From: JAWLCA01 sp041687395
GTDB lineage: Bacteria; Pseudomonadota; Alphaproteobacteria; Rhodobacterales; Rhodobacteraceae
Reading direction: 5' to 3'
Assembly: GCA_041687395.1 (NCBI GenBank)
Contig: JAWLCA010000004.1
Coordinates: 1-64,000 of the forward strand
Length of the DNA: 64,000 nt
The position numbers and the translations under genes were made by a program. This document shows, one piece after another, positions 55,476-64,000 of this stretch. Every line of letters begins with the position of its first letter. Position 1 is the first letter of the stretch. The notes beneath the pieces are model-generated. The model saw only the letters and a list, made by a program, of their open reading frames with translations. It was not told where the DNA came from and did not search any database.

Positions 55476-56729
55476 TCACCGCTCCCTCAGCTTCACGCGA
55501 TTGTTGTAGACGTTCATCCCGGCCGAGATCACTAGGCTGATCGCCAGATAGATCAGCATCATCAGCAGCATCCCCTCCAGTTCGCGGCCGGTCTGGTTGA
55601 TGGTGATCCCGCCAAGCGTTGACCGTAGGTCCATGTAGCCTACGGCCAGCGCCAGCGAGGTGTTCTTGGTGATGTTGAGATATTGCGAGATCAGCGGCGG
55701 AATGATGACCCGCAGCGCCTGCGGAAGGATCACCAGCCGCATCGTGCGGCCGGGGCGCAGGCCCAGGGCAAACGCAGCCTCGGTCTGTCCGCGCGAAATG
55801 GCGAGGATCCCCGCCCGCACATTCTCGGCGATGAAGGCGCCGGTGTAGATCGACAGCGCCAGCCACATCGCGATGAAGGAATTGCGGATATGCGTGCCGC
55901 CGGCAAAGTTGAAGCCGGAGAGCTCCGGGTAGCCGAAGTGGAAGCCCAGCAGATAAAGCAGGACGATCAGCGGGCCGAACAGGACCAACAGGCTTTTCCA
56001 CCAGGTCTTCGGCCGGTCGCCCGTGGCTTCCTGCACCTTCGTCGCATGACGCAGCAGCCGCATGTGGGCGTAAAAGCCCACTAGCAGAACGGCGATGATC
56101 GCAAGAAGGTCGGTACTGATCAGGAAGATCCCGATGTCGATACTGCCAAGGCTGTTGGCAAACAGTGGCTCGGGCACATAGACGCCGCGGTTGGTAATTG
56201 CGACGGTATCGAACAGCACCATGCTTGAGGCCGGATCGTCCCCTCGGAAAGCGCTAGGGGCCGGCATCGATTCCGTCATGATCGCGAAGAAGACGAGGAT
56301 CCACAGCAGCGTCGGAATGTTGCGGAACATCTCGACGTAAACCGTCATCAGGCCCGCGACGAGCCAGTTCTTCGACAGCCGCAGAACCCCCGCGATGACC
56401 CCGATCACCGTCGCCGTGACACAGGACACCACGGCCAGAAGCAGCGTGTTCAGCAGCCCCACCAGCATCGCCCGGCCATGCGTGCTGTCGGATGTGTATT
56501 CGATCAGCCGCTGGTTGATGTCATAGCCGGCCCGGCTGCCCAGGAAGCTGTAGTTGAAATCCTTGCCCAGCGTCTGGAGGTTCTGGATAGTGTTGTCGAC
56601 GAGCCAGGCCGCCCCGGCCATGAACAGGAACAGGAACACCACCTGTATCGTCAGCGAGCGATACCGGGTGTCGTAGATCAGCATGCTCGGCCGAAAGGAC
56701 TCTCTCGGCGGCTCCGTGATCGCAGCCAT
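55476..56729 (-). CDS. bztB: General L-amino acid ABC transporter permease
   Basis: The 417-residue partner of BztC has an extended N-terminal section and a C-terminal core with NVRAGILAISRGQTEAAFAL, then LPQALRVIIPPLISQYLNIT and KNTSLALAVGYMDL. Both permeases form the channel. A perfect 12-bp hairpin (56811-56836) separates it from bztA and should lower its expression relative to the binding protein. Confidence 0.94.
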   Translation of the reverse strand: MAAITEPPRESFRPSMLIYDTRYRSLTIQVVFLFLFMAGAAWLVDNTIQNLQTLGKDFNYSFLGSRAGYDINQRLIEYTSDSTHGRAMLVGLLNTLLLAVVSCVTATVIGVIAGVLRLSKNWLVAGLMTVYVEMFRNIPTLLWILVFFAIMTESMPAPSAFRGDDPASSMVLFDTVAITNRGVYVPEPLFANSLGSIDIGIFLISTDLLAIIAVLLVGFYAHMRLLRHATKVQEATGDRPKTWWKSLLVLFGPLIVLLYLLGFHFGYPELSGFNFAGGTHIRNSFIAMWLALSIYTGAFIAENVRAGILAISRGQTEAAFALGLRPGRTMRLVILPQALRVIIPPLISQYLNITKNTSLALAVGYMDLRSTLGGITINQTGRELEGMLLMMLIYLAISLVISAGMNVYNNRVKLRER

Positions 56730-56810
56730 CAGTCTTACCCCCTGTGCCCGGCCCGACGTTTGCGTTCTTCTGCGTCACCGCAGCGGCCGAAATCTTTGGT
56801 TCAGGTGTGA

Positions 56811-56836
56811 AAAGGGCGCGCCTTGGCGCGCCCTTT
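56811..56836 (-). terminator. Hairpin between bztA and bztB
   Basis: AAAGGGCGCGCC and GGCGCGCCCTTT form a 12-bp stem with a two-base loop, ending in TTT on the minus strand. It starts about 12 bases after the bztA stop and is probably a leaky terminator or a 3' stabiliser for the bztA message. Confidence 0.8.
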
Positions 56837-56848
56837 CCCAAATCAGGC

Positions 56849-57865
56849 TCAGCGGAACGGCGGAGCGTAGAGCAGGCCGCCCTGCGTCCACTGTGCGTTC
56901 AGGCCGCGGGCCAGACCGATCGGCGTGCCCTCCCCGATGGTGGCCGCGAAGATCTCGCCATAGTTGCCTCCGGCGGCAATGGCGCGCCTGGCCCATTCGT
57001 TGTCGAGCCGGAACATCGCACCGAGCTCACCCTCATTGCCCAGCAGGCGGTTGATCTCGGGGTTGCTGGTTCCTGCCGCCAGTTCTTCCAGGTTGGCCGA
57101 GGTCACGCCCAGTTCTTCAGCCGCGACCAGCGCGTTGAAGGTCCAGTACACCACGTCGGCCCATTCCTCGTCCCCGTGGCGCACCAGCGGCCCCAGCGGT
57201 TCCTTCGAGATGATCTCGGGCAGGATCACGTGATCGGCCGGGTTCTCGAACGTCGCGCGCGAGGCAGCCAGGCCCGAGGCATCGGTCGTGTAGGTGTCGC
57301 AGGCGCCAGCAAGGTACTGTTGCAGCGCCTCGGCATTGGTCTCGATCGGCACCGGCTCGTAGCTCATGTTGTTGGAGCGGAAGTAGTCGGCCAGGTTCAG
57401 TTCCGTCGTGGTGCCGGTCTGGATGCAGACGGTCGCGCCATCAAGTTCCTTGGCCGACGAGACGCCCAGTTCCCGGTTCACCATGAAACCCTGACCGTCG
57501 TAGTAGTTGACGCCGGTGAAGGTGAACTTCAGGTCCACGTCGCGGCTGAATGTCCAGGTAGTGTTGCGGGCCAGCACGTCCACCTCGCCCGACGCCAGCG
57601 CCGAGAAGCGGGTCTGACCGGTGGTGCCGACGAAGTTGACGGCCATCGGATCGTTCAGCACGGCCGCGGCGATGGCGCGGCACACGGCCACATCAAAGCC
57701 CTGCCAGACGCCGTTCGAGTCCGGGGCCGAGAAGCCGGCAAGCCCCGTCGACACGCCGCAGTTCAGCTCGCCGCGCTCCTTCACGTCGTCGAGCGTCGCC
57801 GCAGCCGCCGCACCGGCCAACAGACCCGCTGCCGTCAGCGTGCCAAAAAATACGGATTTCTTCAT
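56849..57865 (-). CDS. bztA: General L-amino acid-binding periplasmic protein
   Basis: The 338-residue exported protein has a signal peptide (KKSVFFGTLTAAGLLAGAAA) and the family opening LDDVKERGELNCGVSTGLAG. It also has VDVLARNTTWTFSRDVDLKF and GATVCIQTGTTTELNLADYF, typical of BztA/AapJ. ATG 57865 is preceded by AGGAAGAGG. The open frame upstream lacks homology. First gene of bztABCD. Confidence 0.95.
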   Translation of the reverse strand: MKKSVFFGTLTAAGLLAGAAAAATLDDVKERGELNCGVSTGLAGFSAPDSNGVWQGFDVAVCRAIAAAVLNDPMAVNFVGTTGQTRFSALASGEVDVLARNTTWTFSRDVDLKFTFTGVNYYDGQGFMVNRELGVSSAKELDGATVCIQTGTTTELNLADYFRSNNMSYEPVPIETNAEALQQYLAGACDTYTTDASGLAASRATFENPADHVILPEIISKEPLGPLVRHGDEEWADVVYWTFNALVAAEELGVTSANLEELAAGTSNPEINRLLGNEGELGAMFRLDNEWARRAIAAGGNYGEIFAATIGEGTPIGLARGLNAQWTQGGLLYAPPFR

Positions 57866-58065
57866 GGTTACCTCTTCCTGATCGTCCGCCCTGTCGGCGG
57901 GCGTGTTTTGCGGCCCCTGATCGGGCCATAGCGATGCTGTGAGACAACGCAGCACTCGCAGCGCCGTCAAGCATGGAACACATGAAAACATCGCGTCAAG
58001 GCAAATGGCTGCTTTTGCGGGCAGGATTGCCGCATTGACAGGCACTCAGCGTGCACCGCGCGGTG

Positions 58066-58782
58066 TCAGCTCCCGCTGCGCGAGAGTGCGTGGAACCTGA
58101 GCGCGTCAAGGAATGCCTGCCGTTTCAGCGCCGCGGTCGCCTCGGCCTCGTCGTCGGGGCCCCAGACCTCGGCCTGCCAGTCCTCGTCCAGGCGCGAGGC
58201 CGACCACAGCGCGTCGGGCTCGCCGTGCCCGCGGATCGCCGCGAACCCGATGACCAGCGACCCCGACAGCGCCACCAGATCGTGAAACGCCGTCAGCGCG
58301 AACGGATCGAGCGCGCGCACCGCCGCCCCCAGCCGGTCCAGACTGGCCTGCGGCTGCGCCACCGGCATCACGCCGGTCGTGGCCACCAGCGGCGCGCCAA
58401 GCTCGCGCGCGGCGAACTGCATCAGCGGATCCCAGACCTCGGCCTGTCGTGCCACCAGTCCCGCGGGCGCGGCCGCGCGATAGCAGATCAGATCGCTGGC
58501 ACCATACTCCGCAACGATTTCCGCCACCGCCTCGAACTGCGGCGCGACCTTGTCGAGGGCGGAGTTGGCCGACCGGGTCATCGGCATGGTTTCGGGGCGC
58601 ACCTGACCTTCCTGCGCGTCCCACTCGGCGGCCAGCGCCCCGGCCAGCGCGCGGGTGGGCACAATCAGCGATGCCTTGGCGGGCGTCTTCAACGGGCGGC
58701 CGTCCAGCTCCACCGTGTAGCCTGCGTCGCGCGCGGCGACGGCGGCCTGCTTCCAGAACCGCTTTGCCGTCCAGCCGCTCAT
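58066..58782 (-). CDS. ATP12-family F1-ATPase assembly chaperone
   Basis: About 238 residues with the ATP12 pattern AGYTVELDGRPLKTPAKASL, IVPTRALAGALAAEWDAQEG and MPMTRSANSALDKV, then GASDLICYRA. ATP12 holds the F1 alpha subunit before assembly, a trait shared by alphaproteobacteria and mitochondria. ATG 58782 (MSGWTAKRFW) overlaps the HAD gene by four bases and is preferred to 58794. It forms an operon with the HAD and rluC genes. Confidence 0.92.
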   Translation of the reverse strand: MSGWTAKRFWKQAAVAARDAGYTVELDGRPLKTPAKASLIVPTRALAGALAAEWDAQEGQVRPETMPMTRSANSALDKVAPQFEAVAEIVAEYGASDLICYRAAAPAGLVARQAEVWDPLMQFAARELGAPLVATTGVMPVAQPQASLDRLGAAVRALDPFALTAFHDLVALSGSLVIGFAAIRGHGEPDALWSASRLDEDWQAEVWGPDDEAEATAALKRQAFLDALRFHALSRSGS

Positions 58783-59441
58783 CCCTGCCTCCACAACTCG
58801 TCCAGCGCGTCGGCCATCTCGTCGAACCCGCCGATCAGCAGATCCGGCCGAGCCGCGCGCAGCCGCTCGGCCGGGTGATAGCCCCAGCCCACGGCGATGG
58901 TGCGGAACCCGGCCGCCCGGCCCATCTCGATGTCGAACTCGGTGTCGCCCACCATGACGCCCTGATCCACGCCGGTCTCGCTGGCGGCGCGCATCAGCAT
59001 CGACGGGTGCGGCTTCGACGGGTGGTCGTCGGCCACCTGGGCGGTGACGAAGTGGGCAACCAGATCATGCGCGCCCAGCACGTGGTCCAGGCCCCGGCGC
59101 GACTTGCCGGTGGCCACCCCCATCAGCACCTCGTCACGACCGCGCAACCCGTCCAGAACGTCCCGCGCGCCGGGATAAAGCGGCGCCACCTGCGCCAGAC
59201 GCGCGCCCATGAAGGACGCCTTGTAGCCCTCCACCATCCGGTCGATCTCGGTCTGCGACCGATCGGGCGCCAAGGTCCGGATCGCCACCGGCAGCGACAG
59301 GCCGACGATGCCCAGCACCTCAGCCCGGCTCGGCATCTTGTGTCCGACGCTGGCAAAGGCATCGGCCATCGCCGCCACGATAAGGTTCTGGCTGTCGAGC
59401 AGCGTACCATCCACGTCAAAGACCACAAGACGCAGGTCCAT
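58779..59441 (-). CDS. HAD-superfamily hydrolase, phosphoglycolate phosphatase-like
   Basis: The 220-residue enzyme has the HAD nucleophile motif FDVDGTLLDSQN at residues 8-19, a helical cap (residues about 20-85), motif II GVATGKSRRG and the acid motif VMVGDTEFDIEMGRAAG. It resembles Gph and related phosphatases, but the substrate is not fixed by sequence. The ATG begins directly after the rluC stop and the end overlaps the ATP12 gene, so it is the middle gene of a three-gene unit. Confidence 0.9.
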   Translation of the reverse strand: MDLRLVVFDVDGTLLDSQNLIVAAMADAFASVGHKMPSRAEVLGIVGLSLPVAIRTLAPDRSQTEIDRMVEGYKASFMGARLAQVAPLYPGARDVLDGLRGRDEVLMGVATGKSRRGLDHVLGAHDLVAHFVTAQVADDHPSKPHPSMLMRAASETGVDQGVMVGDTEFDIEMGRAAGFRTIAVGWGYHPAERLRAARPDLLIGGFDEMADALDELWRQG

Positions 59442-60482
59442 TCACGCCTCCGCAAAGGGGTCGGTCGGCACGTCGCCCTCATGCCAGCCCAGCGTCTGCC
59501 ATGTCCGCACCATGTGGTCGGGCATCGGCGCCGTGATTGTCACCTGCGCCTTGGAGATCGGATGCTCGAAACTGATCGACCGCGCATGCAGATGCAGCTT
59601 GCGGCTGATCTCGCCGCCGAGCTGCGCACCCCAGCCGTCGCCCATGTTCTCCTGCCCTGATCCGCCGTACTTGCCATCCCCGACGATCGGGTGGCCGAGT
59701 TCGGCCATATGCGCGCGCAACTGGTGGGTGCGTCCCGTGACCGGGACCAGCGCAACCCAGGCCGCGCGCGTGCCCAGCGCGTCCAGCACCGCATAGTCCG
59801 TGGTCGCGCGCTTCGCGCCCTCGACCTTGTCGATCTCTCCGGGGTGGATGCAGCGCATCTTCTCGCCCTCGCCGCGTCCGCCGCCGGAGGCCTTCACCAG
59901 CCCGAAACGGATCGTGCCCATCCGCGGCTTCGGCACGCCCGCCACCGCCGCCCAGTAGATCTTGCGCGTGGTGCGGGCGCGGAACGCTTCCGACAGCCGC
60001 CGCGCGATCCGTGCCGACCGCGCCAGCAGCAGCACGCCCGAGGTGTCCTTGTCCAGCCGGTGCACCAGGCTGGGCTTCTCGGCGCGGCCGAACTTCAGCG
60101 CCTCGGACAGCGCGTCCACGTGGCGGTCGCCAAGCCCGCTACCACCCTGGCTGGGCAGGCCGGGGGGCTTGTTGATCGCGATGATGTGGTCGTCCTTCCA
60201 CAGCACGGCGGCCTGTATCATCTCTGCATCCGATTGCGCCACGCCCGCCTTCTGCACCGGTGCCGGGGCCGGCGCATCGGGCAGCGGCGGCACGCGCACG
60301 ACCATCCCGGGCTCAAGCCGGTGCGCCGCCTTGACCCGGCCGCCATCGACGCGCAGTTGCCCCGTCCGGCACATCTTTTCCACCGCCCCCTGCGTGATCT
60401 GCGGAAACCGCCGCTTCAGCCAGCGGTCCAGGCGCGTCTCGCCCTCTTCCGCGCCAACCGTCAGCATCTGCACGCCGCTCAT
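59442..60482 (-). CDS. rluC: 23S rRNA pseudouridine synthase, RluC/RluD family
   Basis: The 346-residue enzyme has an N-terminal S4 RNA-binding domain (TRLDRWLKRRFPQITQGAVE) and a RluA-type catalytic domain with HRLDKDTSGVLLLAR at 141-155, where D144 is the catalytic aspartate. The PVTGRTHQLRAHMAELGHPI block confirms the family. ATG 60482 overlaps the crcB stop by four bases; the longer frame is antisense-like. RluC modifies 23S rRNA positions 955, 2504 and 2580 in E. coli; the exact sites here are not known. Confidence 0.92.
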   Translation of the reverse strand: MSGVQMLTVGAEEGETRLDRWLKRRFPQITQGAVEKMCRTGQLRVDGGRVKAAHRLEPGMVVRVPPLPDAPAPAPVQKAGVAQSDAEMIQAAVLWKDDHIIAINKPPGLPSQGGSGLGDRHVDALSEALKFGRAEKPSLVHRLDKDTSGVLLLARSARIARRLSEAFRARTTRKIYWAAVAGVPKPRMGTIRFGLVKASGGGRGEGEKMRCIHPGEIDKVEGAKRATTDYAVLDALGTRAAWVALVPVTGRTHQLRAHMAELGHPIVGDGKYGGSGQENMGDGWGAQLGGEISRKLHLHARSISFEHPISKAQVTITAPMPDHMVRTWQTLGWHEGDVPTDPFAEA

Positions 60483-60856
60483 GCCGGCACCCCCCGCACC
60501 ACGGCCATCCCGGCCACCAGCGCCGTCACCGACAGCACGACCGACGCCACCACGTAGACCGCCGCGCCCGCGTGATCGCCACGCTCCCACATCAGCACTG
60601 CATCCAGCGCATAGGCCGAAAAGGTGGTGAACCCGCCCAGCAGTCCCGCCAGCAGCAGCGGCGAGAACCGCATCAGCCCGCGATCAAGAAGAATCGCGAA
60701 CAGCAGGCCCATAAGGAAGCTTCCCAGCACGTTGACGGCCAAGGTGCCCCAGGGAAATCCCACGCCGACCAGTCGGACCGCGCCGATACCGGTCAGATAG
60801 CGCAACACCGCGCCGATAGCGCCGCCAAGAGCGACTTGGGACAGGGTCCAGATCAT
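60479..60856 (-). CDS. crcB: Fluoride channel CrcB/Fluc
   Basis: The 125-residue membrane protein has four helices and the family motifs GGAIGAVLRYLTG, GTLAVNVLGSFLMG and GGFTTFSAYALD. Dimers of this protein export fluoride. ATG 60856 (MIWTLSQV) fits the family start; the longer frame has no homology. No fluoride riboswitch was seen in the 113 bases before it. It overlaps rluC by four bases. Confidence 0.95.
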   Translation of the reverse strand: MIWTLSQVALGGAIGAVLRYLTGIGAVRLVGVGFPWGTLAVNVLGSFLMGLLFAILLDRGLMRFSPLLLAGLLGGFTTFSAYALDAVLMWERGDHAGAAVYVVASVVLSVTALVAGMAVVRGVPA

Positions 60857-60969
60857 GCCGCCTCTGTCGTCCCACGGGACGGGGATGTCAACGGTGGCGC
60901 CTTGCCAGAGTCTTGCACCCCGCGCGCCGGTTCCATACGGATGCTGGCGCATTGCTGGCGCCCGGATTC

Positions 60970-62280
60970 TCAGCTTTTCCGCTGGTTGCGCAGCTTTGCG
61001 AAGTAATCGACGCGCTTCTTCAACTCCCGCTCGAACCCCCGCTCGGGCGGTGTGTAGAACACCGGCCGCTTCACCGATTCGGGGAAATAGTCCTGCCCCG
61101 AGAACGCATCCGGCGCGTCGTGATCATAGGCATAGCCCGCGCCAAATCCCTGATCTTTCATCATTTTCGTGGGCGCGTTCAGGATGTGCTTCGGCGGCGG
61201 CTCGGACCCGGTCTTGCGCGCCATCGCCCGCGCCGCGTTGTAGGCCATGTAGGCCGCGTTCGACTTGGGCGCGAGCGCGAGGTAGACCACAGCCTGCGCC
61301 AGAGCAAGTTCCCCCTCGGGGCTGCCCAGCCGCTCGTATGTCTGCCAGCCAGCCAGACACACCTCCTGCGCCTGCGGGTCCGCCAGCCCGATATCCTCCA
61401 CCGCCATCCGCGTCAGCCGCCGCGCCAGAAAGCGCGGATCCTCGCCGCCTTCAAGCATCCGCGCGAACCAGTAGAGCGCGGCATCCGGGTCCGACCCGCG
61501 GACGGATTTGTGCAGAGCCGAAATGAGGTTGTAATGCTCCTCACCGGACTTGTCGTATTTGGCCGCGCGCCGCATGAGGCGCTGCGCCAGGGCATCGCGG
61601 CCCAGCGGGGCCTCGACCTTCCAGGCCGCTACTTGCTCCATGAGGTTCAGCAACGCCCGACCGTCGCCATCGGCCATCTCCAGCAAGCTCTCGCGCGCCT
61701 CGCCCGTCAGCGGCAAGGCGCGGCCCAGTTCCTTCTCGGCACGCTGCGCGAGCAGTTCCAGATCCACCAGCGACAACCGCTCCAGCACGATCACCTGCGC
61801 CCGGCTCAACAGGGCCGCGTTCAGTTCGAACGACGGATTTTCCGTGGTCGCCCCCACAAGAATGATCGTCCCGTCCTCCATGTACGGCAGGAAGCCATCC
61901 TGCTGCGCCTTGTTGAACCGATGGATTTCATCGACGAAAAGAAGCGTGCCCTGCCCGTTCTGTCTCCGCAGCCGTGCTGACTCGAACACCTTGCGCAGGT
62001 CCGGGACCCCCGTGAAGATCGCGCTGATCTGGACAAAGACAAGCTCGGTCTCGGCTGCCAGAAGCCGCGCGATGGTTGTCTTTCCCACCCCCGGCGGGCC
62101 CCAAAGGATCAGAGACGACAGGCTGCCCGACGCCAGCATCGCCCCCAGCGGGCCATCCTGCGAAAGGATCCTGTCCTGCCCGATTACCTCGGACAGCGCG
62201 CGCGGGCGCAGCTGATCAGCCAGCGGTCGCGTCACGTTTGCGGGCGTCTTTTCCGGCGTCTGATCGAAGAGGTCAGGCAT
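60970..62280 (-). CDS. rarA: Replication-associated recombination protein A (AAA+ ATPase)
   Basis: The 436-residue RarA/MgsA has Walker A GPPGVGKTT at 61-69, Walker B LLFVDEIHRFNK, sensor 1 VGATTENPSFELN and the C-terminal tetramer domain with SDPDAALYWFARMLEGGEDP. It acts at stalled replication forks with single-strand-binding protein. It stands alone 113 bases upstream of crcB on the same strand. Confidence 0.95.
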   Translation of the reverse strand: MPDLFDQTPEKTPANVTRPLADQLRPRALSEVIGQDRILSQDGPLGAMLASGSLSSLILWGPPGVGKTTIARLLAAETELVFVQISAIFTGVPDLRKVFESARLRRQNGQGTLLFVDEIHRFNKAQQDGFLPYMEDGTIILVGATTENPSFELNAALLSRAQVIVLERLSLVDLELLAQRAEKELGRALPLTGEARESLLEMADGDGRALLNLMEQVAAWKVEAPLGRDALAQRLMRRAAKYDKSGEEHYNLISALHKSVRGSDPDAALYWFARMLEGGEDPRFLARRLTRMAVEDIGLADPQAQEVCLAGWQTYERLGSPEGELALAQAVVYLALAPKSNAAYMAYNAARAMARKTGSEPPPKHILNAPTKMMKDQGFGAGYAYDHDAPDAFSGQDYFPESVKRPVFYTPPERGFERELKKRVDYFAKLRNQRKS

Positions 62281-62423
62281 GACTTCAGACTACCGCTGCC
62301 ATCGGCCGGTGCAATCGCTCCTTTCCAAAGTGTAAAGGTAGCGGACGGACTATCCTTTTCGGCAGATTGCCCTCACGCCGGACAACCCTAAATTGAGGAG
62401 TGCAAAACCAAGGTGATCTCGTG

Positions 62424-62597
62424 ATGGATAAACGGACCAATATTGATGTGGACCTTTTTGCGCGCGTCATGGCGCTGCCGACGAGCCTGCGCCATGACGT
62501 TCTGAAATTCATCGGTGCGACGCATTCACAGCAAGATGCGGCCAAGGACACAAACGACCTTTCCCCGGTTCTAGGGCCGTCTGCCAGAGAGAACTGA
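62424..62597 (+). CDS. Small unknown protein (about 57 residues)
   Basis: A short frame MDKRTNIDVDLFARVMALPT continuing to AREN at a TGA before the shared terminator. AAGGTGA lies upstream of ATG 62424; a GTG at 62400 with GAGGA is an alternative. The product is hydrophilic with no known domain. It is convergent with rplQ and could be a real small gene or chance. Confidence 0.4.
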   Translation: MDKRTNIDVDLFARVMALPTSLRHDVLKFIGATHSQQDAAKDTNDLSPVLGPSAREN

Positions 62598-62621
62598 GGC
62601 TACGGAAACCTGAAGAATAAA

Positions 62622-62645
62622 AAAGCCCGCCATCCGGCGGGCTTT
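62622..62645 (-). terminator. Rho-independent terminator of the rpoA-rplQ transcript
   Basis: AAAGCCCGCC and GGCGGGCTTT flank a four-base loop. On the minus strand the stem is followed by TTTTTTATTC, a strong T-run. It may also stop plus-strand transcripts weakly. Confidence 0.92.
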
Positions 62646-62671
62646 CTACTGCGAAGGCAATTGGGGCGACC

Positions 62672-63091
62672 TCAGTCCTCGGCCGCCGCCTCGGCTTCTT
62701 CGCGGGCGCGGTCGCCTGCCCCTTTCGCCGACGGGTCGCGATCGACCAGTTCGATGATCGCCATGGGCGCCATGTCACCATAGCGGAAGCCGGCTTTCAG
62801 GACGCGAATATAGCCGCCCTGACGCTCCTTGTAACGCTCGCCCAGAACGTCGAACAGTTTCGCAACGTGCGAGTCCTGCTTCAGCTGCGACGCAGCCATC
62901 CGGCGGGCGTGCAGGTCGCCGCGCTTGGCCAGCGTGATGAGCTTTTCCACCACCGGACGAAGTTCCTTCGCCTTGGGCAGGGTGGTCTTGATCTGTTCGT
63001 GTTCGATCAGGCTGCCGGCCATGTTGGCGAACAGCGCCTTGCGGTGTTCGTGAGTCCGGTTCAGGCGGCGGTATCCGCGGGCGTGACGCAT
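62672..63091 (-). CDS. rplQ: 50S ribosomal protein L17
   Basis: The 139-residue protein starts MRHARGYRRLNRTHEHRKAL, the hallmark of L17, and continues with FANMAGSLIEHEQIKTTLPK and AKELRPVVEKLITLAKRGDL. A C-terminal acidic extension (AREEAEAAAED) is present, as in other alphaproteobacteria. L17 is a conserved part of the large ribosomal subunit. It follows rpoA by 108 bases with a hairpin in the gap. Confidence 0.97.
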   Translation of the reverse strand: MRHARGYRRLNRTHEHRKALFANMAGSLIEHEQIKTTLPKAKELRPVVEKLITLAKRGDLHARRMAASQLKQDSHVAKLFDVLGERYKERQGGYIRVLKAGFRYGDMAPMAIIELVDRDPSAKGAGDRAREEAEAAAED

Positions 63092-63175
63092 GTCATTCTC
63101 CTATCGTCATTTTGCTTTGTCAGGCGACCCATGCGTGCGGGGCGCTCTCCTTGGGGCGGAATGCCCGGGCAGTCG

Positions 63176-63195
63176 GGGGGCGGCGAACCGCCCCC
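63176..63195 (-). terminator. Stem-loop between rpoA and rplQ
   Basis: GGGGGCGG and CCGCCCCC pair around CGAA, a stable tetraloop form, just 4 bases beyond the rpoA stop. No T-run follows, so it is more likely an mRNA processing or stability element. Confidence 0.55.
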
Positions 63196-63199
63196 GGTC

Positions 63200-64000
63200 T
63201 CAGAACTGGTCCTCGAAGCGCTTGGCCAGATCTTCGATATTCTCTGGCGGCCAGTCCTCGACATCCATGCCGAGGTGAAGGCCCATGCCCGAAAGCACTT
63301 CCTTGATCTCGTTCAGCGATTTGCGGCCAAAGTTCGGGGTGCGCAGCATCTCGGCCTCGGTCTTCTGGATCAGATCGCCGATGTAGACGATGTTGTCGTT
63401 CTTTAGGCAGTTGGCCGAACGGACGCTCAGCTCCAGCTCGTCCACCTTCTTCAGCAGCAACGGGTTGAACTCCAGCCCATCGTCCATGCTGCCGGCGGTC
63501 GCGCTTTCCGGCTCCTCGAAGTTGACGAAGACCTGAAGCTGATCCTGAAGGATGCGTGCTGCATAGGCCACCGCATCGTCCGGGCTCAGGCTGCCGTCGG
63601 TGTCCACCTTCAGCGTCAGCTTGTCATAGTCCAGCACCTGGCCCTCGCGGGTCGGCTGCACTTCGTAGCTGACGCGCTTCACAGGCGAGTAGATCGCATC
63701 GACGGGGATAAGCCCGATCGGCGCATCTTCGGGCCGGTTCTTGTCGGCCGCGACGTAGCCCTTGCCGGTGTTGACGGTCAGTTCCATGAAGACGCTTGCG
63801 CCCTCATCCAAGTGACAGATCAGGTGATCCTTGTTCAGAATCTCGATCCCGTTCGATTCGGTGATGTCGCCCGCGGTGACCACCCCGGGCCCCTTGGCCG
63901 AGATCGACAGCCGCTTCGGCCCCTCGACCTCCATCCGGATCGCGACGCCCTTGAGGTTCAGCACGATGTCGGTCACGTCCTCGCGGACCCCGGCGACCGA
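63200..64000 (-). CDS. rpoA: RNA polymerase alpha subunit, N-terminus outside the window
   Basis: The visible 266 residues run from within the N-terminal assembly domain (SVAGVREDVTDIVLNLKGVA) to the C-terminus. The C-terminal domain has LELSVRSANCLKNDNIVYIG and RTPNFGRKSLNEIKEVLSGM, which contact UP elements and activators. The coding sequence continues beyond base 64000, where about the first 70 residues lie. The rpoA-rplQ order is the usual end of the ribosomal protein cluster. Confidence 0.97.
   Translation of the reverse strand, partial: SVAGVREDVTDIVLNLKGVAIRMEVEGPKRLSISAKGPGVVTAGDITESNGIEILNKDHLICHLDEGASVFMELTVNTGKGYVAADKNRPEDAPIGLIPVDAIYSPVKRVSYEVQPTREGQVLDYDKLTLKVDTDGSLSPDDAVAYAARILQDQLQVFVNFEEPESATAGSMDDGLEFNPLLLKKVDELELSVRSANCLKNDNIVYIGDLIQKTEAEMLRTPNFGRKSLNEIKEVLSGMGLHLGMDVEDWPPENIEDLAKRFEDQF

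Noticed and set aside
60857..60969. Fluoride riboswitch before crcB
   Set aside because: The conserved fluoride aptamer blocks could not be found in this short leader.

Overview
The window reads as a chromosome segment of a GC-rich alphaproteobacterium, most likely a member of the Rhodobacterales (Paracoccus, Rhodobacter or Roseobacter relatives). The signs are consistent GC-rich codon use, a four-gene bztABCD/aapJQMP amino-acid transporter, a cobalamin-dependent NrdJ ribonucleotide reductase, an ATP12-family F1 assembly chaperone, an NDUFS4-like complex I subunit and the rpoA-rplQ order at the right end. This assignment is an inference from gene content; no rRNA is present.

Layout. 1-0.95 kb: debris of two insertion sequences and a truncated ABC ATPase. 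0.95-9.4 kb: one strand carries a PhnDCE-type importer, a LysR regulator that runs without a stop codon into a periplasmic binding protein, an FbpB/FbpC-type permease and ATPase, and a DUF4743 NUDIX hydrolase. 9.4-10.1 kb: no recognisable gene. 10.1-11.7 kb: a broken DksA/TraR-type gene, a tandem UspA protein and the C-terminal stub of a SulP transporter, cut where a type I restriction island begins. 11.7-17.1 kb: island with a 5'-truncated hsdM, intact hsdS and hsdR, and a YgjP/DUF45 metallopeptidase. 17.2-19.4 kb: two overlapping unknown genes (an HExxH metalloprotein and a winged-helix-like protein) bracketed by a perfect 28-bp inverted repeat. 19.6-21.9 kb: small unknown genes, a TetR regulator and another HExxH protein with a signal peptide.

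22.1-36 kb returns to core-type genes: nrdJ, a divergent potGHI-potF polyamine importer, a GlsB-type membrane protein, an AT-richer orphan gene touching uvrB, uvrB, an NDUFS4-like protein, a GNAT enzyme, tRNA-Arg(UCU), a quinone-reductase-like MDR protein and a PhoR-like kinase. 36.2-43.9 kb is a complete cobalamin-uptake operon under a cobalamin riboswitch: btuB, btuF, btuC, btuD, a second BtuF-like protein with no visible signal peptide, exbB, two exbD genes and tonB. It fits physiologically with the cobalamin-dependent NrdJ.

44-64 kb: nadE, a MORN-repeat exported protein, a YcjX/YcjF pair, ileS, a DUF2798 protein, bztABCD, the ATP12 chaperone, a HAD phosphatase, rluC, crcB, rarA, a small unknown gene, and rplQ with the 3' part of rpoA.

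The best candidate for an undescribed system is the inverted-repeat-bounded metallopeptidase plus winged-helix pair at 17.2-19.4 kb, beside the degraded type I restriction locus. Its function cannot be read from sequence alone.
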